From: Devosia sp. A16 | Lineage (GTDB): Bacteria > Pseudomonadota > Alphaproteobacteria > Rhizobiales > Devosiaceae | Length of the DNA stretch: 64,000 nucleotides | Direction: 5' to 3' | Assembly (NCBI RefSeq): GCF_001402915.1 | Contig: NZ_CP012945.1 | Span: forward strand, 4,937,501-5,001,500 | Shown: in pieces, positions 42,251 to 51,607 of the stretch | How positions within the stretch are numbered: position 1 is the stretch's first letter | Layout: each line of letters starts with the position of its first letter | The notes under the pieces: model-generated | Told to the model about the DNA's origin: nothing | Seen by the model: only the letters and a program-made list of their open reading frames with translations | The model's database searches: none | Program-made: the position numbers and the translations under genes

Positions 42251-45200
42251 ATGGCCAAAAAGACCGCAACACCCCAGAACGATCCTGCAACTCTGGCATT
42301 CTCGGCAGTCGAGGACGCGCTCAAGGACTCGGTTTTCGCCAACCTTGACCAACCTGCTGCAGCGGAAGAGCCGCCGGCAGAGAAGGCCGCGCCGAAGCTG
42401 CCGCCGCGCGACAACTCGGCGCGCTCCGAACGTCAGCGCACCGCCGACAAGTTCGCGGCGCAGACCGGTTCGGTCGCCAACGACGACCGCTTCCCCTCTT
42501 CCAAGATTCTCTACGGCCTGCAGTCGAAATCGTCCGGCACGCCGACCATGGTGGCCGGGCTGGTGGCGCTCGGCTGGGTGGTGGCGATTGCGCTGGTGGC
42601 GATGATCCGCAACGGCGCCGACATGGGCACCGCTTCCTTCTGGGGCTCGAACGACTTCATCGGCCTCCTCGCGCTCGCCATCGTGCCGGTGATCGGTATT
42701 TTCGCCATCGCCACGCTGATCCGGCGCGCGCAGGATCTGCGCAATGCCGCGGCCGCCGTGACGCAGGCGGCGATCCGCCTTGCCGAGCCGGAAACCACGG
42801 CCTCCGAGAAGGTGGCCTCGGTCGGCCAGGCGGTGCGTCGCGAGGTGAACGCGCTGGGCGACGGCCTCGAGCGCGCCCTGTCGCGCGCCGGCGAGCTCGA
42901 AGTGATGATCCACAACGAGGTCACTGCGCTCGAGCGCACCTATTCGGATAATGAATCCCGCATGCGCGCTCTGATCCAGGAACTGGCGAGCCAGCGCGAA
43001 GCGGTGATCACCAATACCGAGCGCGTTCGCGAAGCGATCACCGAGAGCCACACCGGCCTGGTGTTCGACCTCGACATGATCTCGCAGCGCATCGCCGGCA
43101 CCATCGTCGAATCGGGCGGCAACCTGACCAAGGCGCTGGAGACCGCGGGCAACTCGCTGAACGGCGCCTTCGGCGAGCGCACCGAGAGCTTCGTGTCGCT
43201 GATCGACCAGCGGACCAGCCACCTGCTGGTCGCCCTCGACGATTCCGCCTCGCGCCTCAACATCACGCTCGAGGACCGCGCCGGTACCATCTCGGGCGCG
43301 TTCGAGAACCGCACGCAGGAGTTGAGCGCGGTGATCGACGGGCGCATGCAGTCGCTGACCGAGGCGCTCGACAGCCGCGCCGTGACCCTCTCCGACGCCA
43401 TCGACAACCGCACCTCCTCGCTCGCCAAGCTTCTGAGCCAAGGCGGCATCACCCTGCTCGACCAGTTGCGCGATCGCGGCCATGAAGTGTCGAGCGCCCT
43501 CGACATGATCGGCACCCGCATCGCTTCGGACATCACCGGCCGCGCCCGCGAGGCGGAGCAACTGCTGAGCGGCCTCAGCCACCAGCTCGACGAGCAGGTG
43601 CAGATCCAGGTCAACTCGATGGAATCGCGCCTGCAGTCGGCGATGATCGAGCTGAGCGGCGCCCTCGACGACACCACCGAGCGCGCCCGCGTCACTCTCA
43701 CCGGCGCCGGCTCGCAGAACCTCGCCCAGTTCGATGCCCGCCTCGACGAGATCGCGGTGGTGATCGACAACCGGCTCGCCAGCCTCGACGGCGTCATCGG
43801 CGACAAGGGCGACAAGCTGATCGCCGCGCTCGACAAGAACAATGCCAGCTTCGCGGCCCGCGCCAACGTGCTGGAGATGGCGCTCGACGAGAAGTCCGAG
43901 CACTTCAACGAGATCGTGTCGCAGCGTACCCGTGAGATGACCGAGACGCTCGGCCAGCGCACCAAGCAGATCACCGAGGCGATCGCCAACCGCTCTCAGG
44001 AGATCTCGGATTCGCTCGAAGGCCATACCCAGATCATCGCCGACGCGCTCGACAGCCGCACCCAGCTGCTGAACGACACGCTGGGCAGCCGTCATGGCGA
44101 GCTGAGCGCCGCGCTCGACGAGCACGTCAAGGCCTTCGACGTGACCATTGCCGGCCATGCCCGCGCCATGGACACCAACATCATCACCCACGCCCAGGCG
44201 ATCGACCTGGCGCTCGGTTCGCGCGTCGAGCAGTTCGACAACGTGCTGACCGGCCGCGCCAAGGAGCTCGACCAGGCCGTGGCGAGCCGCACCCAGGCGC
44301 TCGACCAGGCGGTGGCGACCCGCACTCAGGCCATCGACATCGCCCTGCAGCAGCACGCCCAGCAGATCGGCGACAGCCTCGATCAGCGCACCGCGACGCT
44401 CGACGCGACCCTGCTGCAGCATGCCCAGCAGCTCGGTGACAGCCTCGACCAGCGCACCCAGGCCCTCGACACCGCTCTGGTGCGGCACGCCGGACAGATC
44501 GGCGACAGCCTCGATCGTCGCAGCCAGGCGATCGACAGCACGCTGCAGCAGCATGCCCAGCAGATTGGCGACAGCCTCGACCAGCGCACCCAGGCGTTGG
44601 CATCGGCGGTTGCGACCCGCTCGGCCGAGCTCGCCGAAGCGCTCAACACCAGGACCCAGCAGCTGGCCGAAACCCTCGGCAGCCACACCGTCGGCATTGC
44701 CGCGGCGATCGGCGAACGCACCAGCGAGCTGGCCCGCACCATCGACGCCCAGGGCACGACGGCCCGCGACCGGATCGATGCAAGCCTGCGCAACGTCACC
44801 GAGGTGATGTCCGAGCGCGCCGGTGCCGTCTCGACGCTGATCGAAACCAAGGTCGCCGAAGTGAGCGAGGGCCTCGGTCGCGGCATCGACAGCGCCATCC
44901 TGCGCATGGCCGATGCCGAAGCGGGCGTGAACGCCCGCATCGAGAATGCGGCCGGCACCGTCGGCGAAAGCGCCCGCAAGGCCGCCGACATCATCGAGAC
45001 CGGCGTCAACTCGGCACGCAAGGCGATCACCGACATGGTCGATCAACGCCTGGGCACCCTGCCCGAGGCGATCACCGCCCGCGCCGATATCACCGCCGAG
45101 CGCCTCGCTTCGCTCAATACCGCAATCAACACGGCGCTGGTGCAGTCGATGACCGACCTCGAGGCCGGCGCAGACCGCATCGAGGAGACCATCTCCCGCC

Positions 45201-47524
45201 GCATCGTCTCGGCCACGCAGGGCATCGCCGACGATGTCACCTCGACCGCCGACCGCATGGACGTGGCCGTGGGTCGTGCCCTCGCCCAGATCCAGCAGGC
45301 CTCGAGCAACATCGACGAGCTGATCTCGATCAAGGCGGTGGCCGCAGCCGACGCCATCGGCGGCAAGGTCGCCGAGATCAACCGCGTGGTGTCCGAGAAG
45401 ACCGATGCCTTCTCGGCGCTGGTTTCCGACAGCTCGGCGCAGTTGGAAATGAGCCTGCAGAACCACGGGAACGTCTTGGCGCAGGCGCTGATCACCAACG
45501 CCTCGCAGGCCGAAGACCTGATGAACCAGTCGACCTCGCGCATCCTGACCGATGTGACCACGGCGCTGGGCAAGCTCAACGACTCCAACATGCTGCTGCA
45601 GAAGGTGCTCGACGCCTCGACCGCCAACCTCGCCAACCTCGAGAACTCGGTCGCCCAGCAGACCGCCACCTACTCGACCACGGTGCGCGAAGCGATCGGC
45701 TCGACAGAAGAGGCAGGACGCCTGGTCACCGAACATGTCGGCGCGCTGCAGGCCTCGATCGCCTCGATGGTCAACGAGTTCGGCTCGATGCTGGGCAACC
45801 TCGACGCCGAGGCCAAGAGCCTCGACAGCGCGGCGCAGAACCTCTCGGCTTCGGGCACCATGACCCTCGCCAACCTCGACGAGCGCCGCTCGGCGATGGA
45901 CGCGCTGGCGCAGGCCTTCACCGCCCGCGCCGACGAGATCGATGGCCGTATGCGTGGCTTCGCCCACTCGATCACCGAAACCGTCGAAGAGACCGAGCAG
46001 CGCCTGGTTGCCGCCCGCGAGTCGATGGAGCAGCTGCTGGCATCGACCACGTCCGGCGTCGCCGAAACGCTGGAAGCGACCTCCGGCACCATCAACGCCG
46101 CGCTCGCCGACACCACCGGCCAGCTGCACAGCGTGCTGACCAGCACCGCCGAGACGGTGCAGGCGGCTCTTGGCGAGACCACCGGGCAGCTCGAATCGGT
46201 GCTCACCAGCACGGCCGAAAAGGTGCAGAACGCCTTGGGCGAGACCACCAGCCAGCTCGAATCGGTGATGGGCAGCACGGCCGAGAAGGTGCAGACCGCC
46301 CTGGGCGAGACCACCGGTCAGCTCGAGTCGGTGCTGAACAGCACCGCCGAGCGGGTGCAGACCGCCCTGGGCGAGACCACCGGCCAGTTGGAGCAGGCCC
46401 TCACAGGCACCACCGACAAAGTGCAGAACGCCCTCGCGAGCGCCACTGCGGAGATGCAGACGGTGCTCGGCAAGAGCACCAACCTGCTGGAAGAGGCGCT
46501 GGAAGGCACCTCGCACCGCGTGGCGACGCAGCTGGGCTCGTTCACCGACACCGCGGCCAATGAAAGCCAGCGTGCCGCCGACGCCCTGCGCCAGACCCAG
46601 GCGACGATGATCCTCGAGATGCAGCAGGCCCTCGAGGCAGCGACGCAGCGCTTCAACGAGACCGCCTCGGCCATGCGTGCCACAGCCAAGGAAGTGGGTT
46701 CGGAACTCGAGAACACCCGCTCCGAGCTGGCGCGCGGCGTGATGGAGCTGCCGGAAGAGACCAAGTCGAGTGCTGCCGCAATGCGTCGCGTCGTTGCGGA
46801 GCAGATCGAGGCCCTGGCCGAGCTCAACGCCATCGTGCGCGCCCAGCCGGCGACCCACGATCTCAACGAACGCCGCCCGTCGGCCCCGACCCGGCAGAGC
46901 ATCGTGCGTGACGAAGCCCCCTCGCGGCCCGAGCCCATCCGTCCTGCCGAGCCGCCCAGGGCCGAGCCGGTTCGTCCGCAGCCGCGCCTGACGGCAACGA
47001 CCGAGGTCGTGGCGCCCACGGTCACCGCACCGCGCCCGCAGCCCGTTGCCGAGGCCAAGCCCGCGGCCAAGACCGAGGAAGGTGGCGGCTGGCTGCGCGA
47101 CGTGTTGCGCAACGCCTCGGGTCCGAGCACCGCAGCTCCGGCTGCGGCCGCCGCGCCGGCAGCGCCCGGTGCGTCCGCAGCCCCGGCGCAGAATCTCTCG
47201 ACCCTGACCGAGGAAATCGCCAAGTCGATGGAGCCCTCGGCCCTGGCCGACGCCTGGCAGCGTTACCAGGCCGGCGAGCAGAACGTCTTCTCGCGCCGCA
47301 TCTACACGCTGGGCGGCCAGGCGACCTATGACGAAGTGCGCAAGCGCATCCAGCGCGACAGCGACTTCGCCAAGACCGCCGCGACCTACATGGCCGAGTT
47401 CGAGCAATTGCTGAAGCGCGCCGCCACCGGAGCCAATCCGGCCGGCGAGACCCGCGAGTATCTGCTCAGCGACCGTGGCCGCGTCTACACCATGCTGGCC
47501 CATGCCAGCGGCCGTCTCGGCTGA
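42251..47524 (+). CDS. Giant growth-pole-ring (GPR/RgsE)-like coiled-coil protein
   Basis: A 1757-residue membrane-anchored protein resembling Agrobacterium GPR (growth pole ring protein, about 2100 residues) and Sinorhizobium RgsE, which form a ring at the growing pole and are needed for polar growth. Residues 1-95 are a cytoplasmic, Ala/Pro-rich part; two transmembrane helices follow (about 99-119 and 136-157); then over 1300 residues of nearly continuous amphipathic helix of apolipoprotein type. Exact 22-residue repeats occur at about 686-795 (DSLDQRTQALD units) and 1286-1395 (GETTGQLESVL units). A Pro/Ala linker (about 1535-1645) precedes a conserved C-terminal domain (ALADAWQRYQAGEQNVFSRRIYTLGG). 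A terminator follows. Confidence 0.85.
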   Translation: MAKKTATPQNDPATLAFSAVEDALKDSVFANLDQPAAAEEPPAEKAAPKLPPRDNSARSERQRTADKFAAQTGSVANDDRFPSSKILYGLQSKSSGTPTMVAGLVALGWVVAIALVAMIRNGADMGTASFWGSNDFIGLLALAIVPVIGIFAIATLIRRAQDLRNAAAAVTQAAIRLAEPETTASEKVASVGQAVRREVNALGDGLERALSRAGELEVMIHNEVTALERTYSDNESRMRALIQELASQREAVITNTERVREAITESHTGLVFDLDMISQRIAGTIVESGGNLTKALETAGNSLNGAFGERTESFVSLIDQRTSHLLVALDDSASRLNITLEDRAGTISGAFENRTQELSAVIDGRMQSLTEALDSRAVTLSDAIDNRTSSLAKLLSQGGITLLDQLRDRGHEVSSALDMIGTRIASDITGRAREAEQLLSGLSHQLDEQVQIQVNSMESRLQSAMIELSGALDDTTERARVTLTGAGSQNLAQFDARLDEIAVVIDNRLASLDGVIGDKGDKLIAALDKNNASFAARANVLEMALDEKSEHFNEIVSQRTREMTETLGQRTKQITEAIANRSQEISDSLEGHTQIIADALDSRTQLLNDTLGSRHGELSAALDEHVKAFDVTIAGHARAMDTNIITHAQAIDLALGSRVEQFDNVLTGRAKELDQAVASRTQALDQAVATRTQAIDIALQQHAQQIGDSLDQRTATLDATLLQHAQQLGDSLDQRTQALDTALVRHAGQIGDSLDRRSQAIDSTLQQHAQQIGDSLDQRTQALASAVATRSAELAEALNTRTQQLAETLGSHTVGIAAAIGERTSELARTIDAQGTTARDRIDASLRNVTEVMSERAGAVSTLIETKVAEVSEGLGRGIDSAILRMADAEAGVNARIENAAGTVGESARKAADIIETGVNSARKAITDMVDQRLGTLPEAITARADITAERLASLNTAINTALVQSMTDLEAGADRIEETISRRIVSATQGIADDVTSTADRMDVAVGRALAQIQQASSNIDELISIKAVAAADAIGGKVAEINRVVSEKTDAFSALVSDSSAQLEMSLQNHGNVLAQALITNASQAEDLMNQSTSRILTDVTTALGKLNDSNMLLQKVLDASTANLANLENSVAQQTATYSTTVREAIGSTEEAGRLVTEHVGALQASIASMVNEFGSMLGNLDAEAKSLDSAAQNLSASGTMTLANLDERRSAMDALAQAFTARADEIDGRMRGFAHSITETVEETEQRLVAARESMEQLLASTTSGVAETLEATSGTINAALADTTGQLHSVLTSTAETVQAALGETTGQLESVLTSTAEKVQNALGETTSQLESVMGSTAEKVQTALGETTGQLESVLNSTAERVQTALGETTGQLEQALTGTTDKVQNALASATAEMQTVLGKSTNLLEEALEGTSHRVATQLGSFTDTAANESQRAADALRQTQATMILEMQQALEAATQRFNETASAMRATAKEVGSELENTRSELARGVMELPEETKSSAAAMRRVVAEQIEALAELNAIVRAQPATHDLNERRPSAPTRQSIVRDEAPSRPEPIRPAEPPRAEPVRPQPRLTATTEVVAPTVTAPRPQPVAEAKPAAKTEEGGGWLRDVLRNASGPSTAAPAAAAAPAAPGASAAPAQNLSTLTEEIAKSMEPSALADAWQRYQAGEQNVFSRRIYTLGGQATYDEVRKRIQRDSDFAKTAATYMAEFEQLLKRAATGANPAGETREYLLSDRGRVYTMLAHASGRLG
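44306..44635 (+). repeat. 66-bp tandem repeats, block 1 (inside the GPR-like gene)
   Basis: GACAGCCTCGA recurs at 44372, 44438, 44504 and 44570, exactly every 66 bp. Each unit encodes 22 residues (DSLDQRT-x3-LD-x3-LQHAQQIG type), the helical period of apolipoprotein repeats. Units are degenerate at some codons, so they are not fresh duplications. Confidence 0.9.
46106..46435 (+). repeat. 66-bp tandem repeats, block 2 (inside the GPR-like gene)
   Basis: GGCGAGACCACC recurs at 46172, 46238, 46304 and 46370, every 66 bp, with a diverged unit before them. Each unit encodes GETTGQLESVL-TSTAEKVQNAL-type 22 residues. DNA similarity between units is high, so this block could change copy number by recombination. 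Confidence 0.92.
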
Positions 47525-47548
47525 CGGCAGCCACACCGGCTTTGAAAA

Positions 47549-47576
47549 AGGCCCGCGGGAAACCGCGGGCCTTTTG
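47549..47576 (+). terminator. Rho-independent terminator after the GPR-like gene
   Basis: GGCCCGCGG, loop GAAA, CCGCGGGCC, then TTTTGCTTT, 26 bp after the stop codon. A strong, textbook terminator with an A-tract on the other side. Confidence 0.92.
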
Positions 47577-47613
47577 CTTTGGGGCTGAGAAGCAGGAACG
47601 CCACGTCCGTGCA

Positions 47614-47758
47614 CTTGGCGCCCCTCACCCTAACCCTCTCCCCAGAGGGGCGAGGGGACGCGGTTTGCACGGACGGCGCCACAACGCCCCCTCGCCCCTC
47701 CTAGCGGACGCGAGAGCGTCCGCTAGGAGGGGAGAGGGACGGGGTGAGGGGCGCCAAG
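47614..47758. repeat. Intergenic palindromic repeat, family B
   Basis: A 145-bp imperfect palindrome. Outer arms are CTTGGCGCCCCTCACCC and its complement GGGTGAGGGGCGCCAAG, continuing into CCCTCTCCCC/GGGGAGAGGG. Inside is a perfect hairpin CTAGCGGACGC-gaga-GCGTCCGCTAG (47701-47726). No coding potential. It fills the gap between the GPR-like and MFS genes, which converge. Confidence 0.85.
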
Positions 47759-47811
47759 CGCGCTGGAGTCGCTGGCTCGGCAATGACTCAGCTAACCGCA
47801 AGCGACATGGC

Positions 47812-49011
47812 TTACCCCAGCCGGGCTGCCGCGGGCCGCTTCGGACCCTGCATTGCGATCGACAGCCAGATCAGCAGCGCCCCACCCAGCGCAAAGGCGG
47901 CGGCGACCAGGTAGGCTTTCGCCCCCATGAGCCCGATCAGCCAGCCGAAGCCGATCAGCGCGATGACGCTCATCACCTGCTGCAGCATCTGGAAGAAGCC
48001 TTGCGCTTCTGCGGCGATTTCGTCGCTGGTCCAGTTGGCGATGAAATTGACGCATCCCATGAAGCCCAGCGCGAAGGTGAAGGCGTGCAGCAGTTGCAGC
48101 GGAATCAGAAACTCAAGACCCGGCTGGAACGCCATGCAGATCCAGCGGAAAACCGCCGTGGCGGCCGACAGCAGGATCAGGCTGCGGGCCGAAAAGCGCC
48201 GCGCGATGCGCCCGAACAGGAACATGATCGCCGCCTCCGCGAAGGCGGCCAACGCCAGCAGCGGTGCGATCAGGTCGGCGGAAAGCCCCTGCTCCATCCA
48301 CAGCAGCGCCTGGAATGCGTTGAGGACGATATGGGTGGCATAGACCATCGAGAAGCCGACCAGCGGCAAGAGGAAGAACGGCTTCATCACTTCGCCCAGG
48401 CGAGCCGCTCCCGATGGCGGCGCCTGCACTTCGCCCCCACCCGCACGGAAGCGCGGCAGGCCGAACGCCACGAGGCCGCGCAGGATCGACAACCCGACGA
48501 ACAGCGGCAGGAATATGCCGCCGCCGAACTGGCTGATGACCCAGCCGACGCCGAACAGCGTGACCATGTAGCCGACCGTTCCCCAGGCTCGGATCGGCCC
48601 ATACTGGGTCCCTCGCCGCCGGGTCATCCGCATCGTCGCCGCGTCGGCGACCGGGCCGATCAGGCTGATCGGCAGCAGGGCGAGGGTCCAGAAGATCAGG
48701 ATGCCCCAGAAATCGTGAACGTAGAACAATCCGATCGGGATCAGTGCCGAAAGCAGGCAGCCGAGCACGATCACCTGCCGCCAGTCCGATGCGCGGTCGG
48801 CGATCTTGCCGACGAGGATGTTGAACACTAGCGTCACCAGCACCGGTACGGCGTTGATGATGCCGATCTGCTCGGAACTCAGCCCCTGGTCGGCGAACCA
48901 GATGCCGCCGTAGACGTTGAACGCAGCCCCAGCCATATAGATGGAAAAGTAGAATGCCGTGGCGCGCAGCTCAGGCGTGATGAACGGCTCGGTGGCCGAT
49001 TTGGCAGGCAT
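47812..49011 (-). CDS. MFS transporter 2 of a tandem pair
   Basis: A 399-residue major facilitator with twelve predicted membrane segments. The N-terminal half resembles nucleoside/sugar-type MFS_1-like permeases: AGAAFNVYGGIWFADQGLSSEQIGIINAVPVLVTL and the loop MRMTRRRGTQYGPIRAWGTVGYM. It follows a paralog after only 8 bp and shares with it ANWTSDEIAAEAQGF and LLHAFTFALGFMGCV. The substrate is unknown. The start at 49011 (MPAKSATEPFITPELRATAFYFS) matches the paralog's start in alignment. Confidence 0.92.
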   Translation of the reverse strand: MPAKSATEPFITPELRATAFYFSIYMAGAAFNVYGGIWFADQGLSSEQIGIINAVPVLVTLVFNILVGKIADRASDWRQVIVLGCLLSALIPIGLFYVHDFWGILIFWTLALLPISLIGPVADAATMRMTRRRGTQYGPIRAWGTVGYMVTLFGVGWVISQFGGGIFLPLFVGLSILRGLVAFGLPRFRAGGGEVQAPPSGAARLGEVMKPFFLLPLVGFSMVYATHIVLNAFQALLWMEQGLSADLIAPLLALAAFAEAAIMFLFGRIARRFSARSLILLSAATAVFRWICMAFQPGLEFLIPLQLLHAFTFALGFMGCVNFIANWTSDEIAAEAQGFFQMLQQVMSVIALIGFGWLIGLMGAKAYLVAAAFALGGALLIWLSIAMQGPKRPAAARLG

Positions 49012-49019
49012 TTCAAACC

Positions 49020-50237
49020 TCAGGGAGCCGGATCGGCTGGGGTCAGCTGATCCGACGTGATCGGGTGCGCGGAAGGGGGCTGCAACTTCAGCGAGAGCAC
49101 CACGCAAAACGCTCCGAGCACGGCATAGGCCGCGACGAACAACCACGCCATTGGACCAAAGGCGGCCACGAACCAGCCCATCGCAAGAATGGCCACCACC
49201 GACATCGCCTGCTGCAGCACGTAGGAAAGACCTTGCGCTTCGGCGGCGATATCGTCGCTGGTCCAGTTGGCAATGAAATAGATCCCGCCCAGATAGCCCA
49301 TGGCGAAGGTGATGGAGTGCAGGAGCTGCAGCCCGAACAGCACCCAGACTGGCGGCGAGAACGCCATGGCGGTCCAACGTACCGCCGCAACGAGGCAGGC
49401 CAAGATGATGATGTGACGCGCCGAGACCTTCAGTTTCAGCCGGGTCCACACGAACATCATCAGCGCCTCGGCCGCGGCCATGGTGGCGGTGAGCGGACCG
49501 ATGAGCCCGGGTGAAATCCCCTGTTCCGTCCACAATAGCGCAGCAAAGGCGCTCATGGCGCTATGCGTCGAATAGAGGATGCCGAGCCCGACCAGCCCCA
49601 TGACGAACCAGGGCTTGAGCACCTCGCGCAGATGCCGGGCGCCCTGCTTTGCGGCGGCGCGATCCTCGCCGGAGCGGAACTGCGGCAGCTGGAAGGCCAG
49701 CACGGCCCGCAGCAGCGCGAAGGCAACGAACACCGGTACGAAGGCCGCATCGCCGAGCCAGGCGATCAGCGGTCCGCTCAGCAGCGTCGCAGCCATGAAG
49801 CCAACCGTCCCCCAGGCCCGCACGGCGCTGAAATCGGTACCTCGTCGCTGCGTCATCCTCAGCGTCGCCGCATCGACCACTGGCACCAGTGCAAAGGCCG
49901 GCATCACCGACAGGATCCAGATTCCCAGAATGCCCCAGAAGCCGGAGACGAAAAACAGTCCGATCGGGACCAGTCCGGCGATCAGCGACAGCACGATGAT
50001 CACGCCGCGCCAATCCGGCATGCGGTCGGCGATCCGACCGACCAGCTGGTTGACCAGCAGCATGGCGACGAGCGGCGCGGCATTGATGATGCCGATCTGC
50101 TCGGCGCTGATGCCGTGGTTGGCCAACCAGATGCCCAGATAGACCGAGGCGACCCCGGTGCTGCCGAAGACGGTGAAATGAAAGATCGCGGCACGCAGCT
50201 CTGGCGAGAGGCGCGCGGCGACAGTGGTCGACGACAT
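49020..50237 (-). CDS. MFS transporter 1 of a tandem pair
   Basis: A 405-residue major facilitator with twelve predicted membrane segments, paralogous to the next gene: STGVASVYLGIWLANHGISAEQIGIINAAPLVAML, MRMTQRRGTDFSAVRAWGTVGFM and LLHSITFAMGYLGGIYFIANWTSDDIAAEAQG align without large gaps. The ATG at 50237 gives MSSTTVAARLSPELRAAIFHFT; a TTG at 50321 would add an unlikely N-terminus. GGGAG lies eleven bases upstream. The two genes probably arose by tandem duplication and are co-transcribed; they might form a heteromer or have split substrates. Confidence 0.92.
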   Translation of the reverse strand: MSSTTVAARLSPELRAAIFHFTVFGSTGVASVYLGIWLANHGISAEQIGIINAAPLVAMLLVNQLVGRIADRMPDWRGVIIVLSLIAGLVPIGLFFVSGFWGILGIWILSVMPAFALVPVVDAATLRMTQRRGTDFSAVRAWGTVGFMAATLLSGPLIAWLGDAAFVPVFVAFALLRAVLAFQLPQFRSGEDRAAAKQGARHLREVLKPWFVMGLVGLGILYSTHSAMSAFAALLWTEQGISPGLIGPLTATMAAAEALMMFVWTRLKLKVSARHIIILACLVAAVRWTAMAFSPPVWVLFGLQLLHSITFAMGYLGGIYFIANWTSDDIAAEAQGLSYVLQQAMSVVAILAMGWFVAAFGPMAWLFVAAYAVLGAFCVVLSLKLQPPSAHPITSDQLTPADPAP

Positions 50238-50340
50238 CCGGATGTGCTCCCGGCGGGAGAATCCGCCGCACCGCAGGACAGTGCCGAGCAGCCGCGCAAA
50301 GATCAACGGACTCTGCTTCAATGTGCGTTATCCGGCCCCG

Positions 50341-51366
50341 CTATGCCACCCTGGCCGCTGCCTCGCGTACCGGCACCAGCGCCTCGAGGAAGATGTCGGC
50401 GCAACGGGCCCAGGTGAAGCCGAGCGCCTGGGCGCGCGCTGCCTCGCGGCTGAGCGTCAGGGCGCGGATCACGGCGAAGCCGAGGTCCTCGTCGAGGGCG
50501 CCGCAGGTTGGATCGGTGAGAATGTCGCGCGGGCCGGTGACAGGATAGGCGGCGACCGGCAGGCCCGAGGCCAGGGCCTCGATCATGACATTGCCGAAAG
50601 TATCGGTGCGGCTCGGGAAGACAAAGACGTCGGCCGAACGGTAGAGCCGCGACAGCTCGTCTCCGGTCCTGAGGCCAAGGAAGACCGCCTCCGGGTAGCG
50701 CGCCGCGAGATCGGCGCGCGCTGGGCCGTCGCCGACGATGATCTTGGTCCCTGGGACATCGAGCTTGAGGAACGCCTCGACGTTCTTCTCCACCGCGACG
50801 CGCCCGACATAGAGCAGGTGCGGCCCCGCAAGATCGAGGAACTCGCTTTTCGGCCCCGGTGAGAAACGTGAATGATCGACGCCACGCGTCCATAGACGCG
50901 TGTGCCCGAACTGGCGGGCGGCAAGCTCTTCCTGCATTGAGGCGGTCGGCACCAGGGTCGCCGCGGCCGGCCCATGGAACCAGCGCAGGAACCCATAGGT
51001 CCACTCGGTCGGTATCGGCATCCGCGCCGCCACATACTCGGGAAAGCGTGTGTGGTAGCTGGTCGTGAAGGCCAACCGTTGCTCGAGGCAGACGAAGCGC
51101 GCCAGCAGCCCGAGCGGCCCTTCGGTGGCGATGTGAATATGCTCGGGAGCTTCCCGGGCAATCACCTGCCCGATGGTCATCGGAGTGACCAGTGACAGCC
51201 GGATCTCCGGATAGGTCGGCATCGGGAAAGTCCAGAAGCCTTCCGACGTGAGGTAGCTTACCTCGTGGCCGCGCCCCATCAGCTCGCGACCGACCGCCTC
51301 GAGACAGCGGACAACCCCATTGGTCTGCGGCAACCAGGCATCGGTGACGATCAGTACCTTGCGCAT
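50341..51366 (-). CDS. GT4-family glycosyltransferase
   Basis: A 341-residue GT-B fold glycosyltransferase of the group 1 (GT4) type, similar to diacylglycerol or mannosyl transferases of alphaproteobacteria. N-terminal VLIVTDAWLPQTNGVVRCLEAVGRELMGRGHEV and HIATEGPLGLLARFV; the C-terminal donor-site motif is FPSRTDTFGNVMIEALASGLPVAAYPVTGP with the E-x7-E pattern. The start at 51366 is used; a GTG three codons upstream exists. It follows the LpxH-like gene on the same strand, across a palindromic element. A role in glycolipid synthesis is plausible. Confidence 0.9.
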   Translation of the reverse strand: MRKVLIVTDAWLPQTNGVVRCLEAVGRELMGRGHEVSYLTSEGFWTFPMPTYPEIRLSLVTPMTIGQVIAREAPEHIHIATEGPLGLLARFVCLEQRLAFTTSYHTRFPEYVAARMPIPTEWTYGFLRWFHGPAAATLVPTASMQEELAARQFGHTRLWTRGVDHSRFSPGPKSEFLDLAGPHLLYVGRVAVEKNVEAFLKLDVPGTKIIVGDGPARADLAARYPEAVFLGLRTGDELSRLYRSADVFVFPSRTDTFGNVMIEALASGLPVAAYPVTGPRDILTDPTCGALDEDLGFAVIRALTLSREAARAQALGFTWARCADIFLEALVPVREAAARVA

Positions 51367-51470
51367 CGGCCCCACCCATCGGCAAGCGATGCGTGGGGTT
51401 TACGGGAGTCGGGTGACACGGCTGCGAATGCGGTGTGACGACGGGATGACGGGCGAGCGCAAGCTGTCAC

Positions 51471-51596
51471 AGACGGCCCCCTCCCATCCTCCCCCATAAA
51501 GGGGGAGGTGCCCTGCCGGTGCGTGTGGCACGATCGAAGACAGAACCTCGACTCTTCACCTCCCCCTTTATGGGGGAGGCCGGGAGGGGGCCGTCT
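51471..51596. repeat. Intergenic palindromic repeat, family A copy 2
   Basis: A 126-bp element with the same arms as the copy at 22901-23026 (CCCCTCCCATCCTCCCCC and its complement) and the same inner CTCGACTCTTCACCTCCCCC. The small hairpin inside each arm here has TAAA in place of TGAA. It lies between the LpxH-like gene and the GT4 gene, both on the minus strand. Confidence 0.85.
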
Positions 51597-51607
51597 CTAT
51601 CGGTGGA

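Noticed and set aside
44306-46435. Regular 66-bp repeats as a possible CRISPR array.
   Set aside because: There are no unique spacers; the repeats are in frame, encode 22-residue helical units and lie inside one gene.
42074-47614. An 1846-codon open frame on the minus strand covering the GPR-like gene.
   Set aside because: It is the antisense shadow of a long helical, Ala/Glu/Leu-rich gene in high-GC DNA; its product is Gly/Arg/His-rich low complexity with no family features, while the plus strand has membrane helices, 22-residue periodicity, a start and a terminator.
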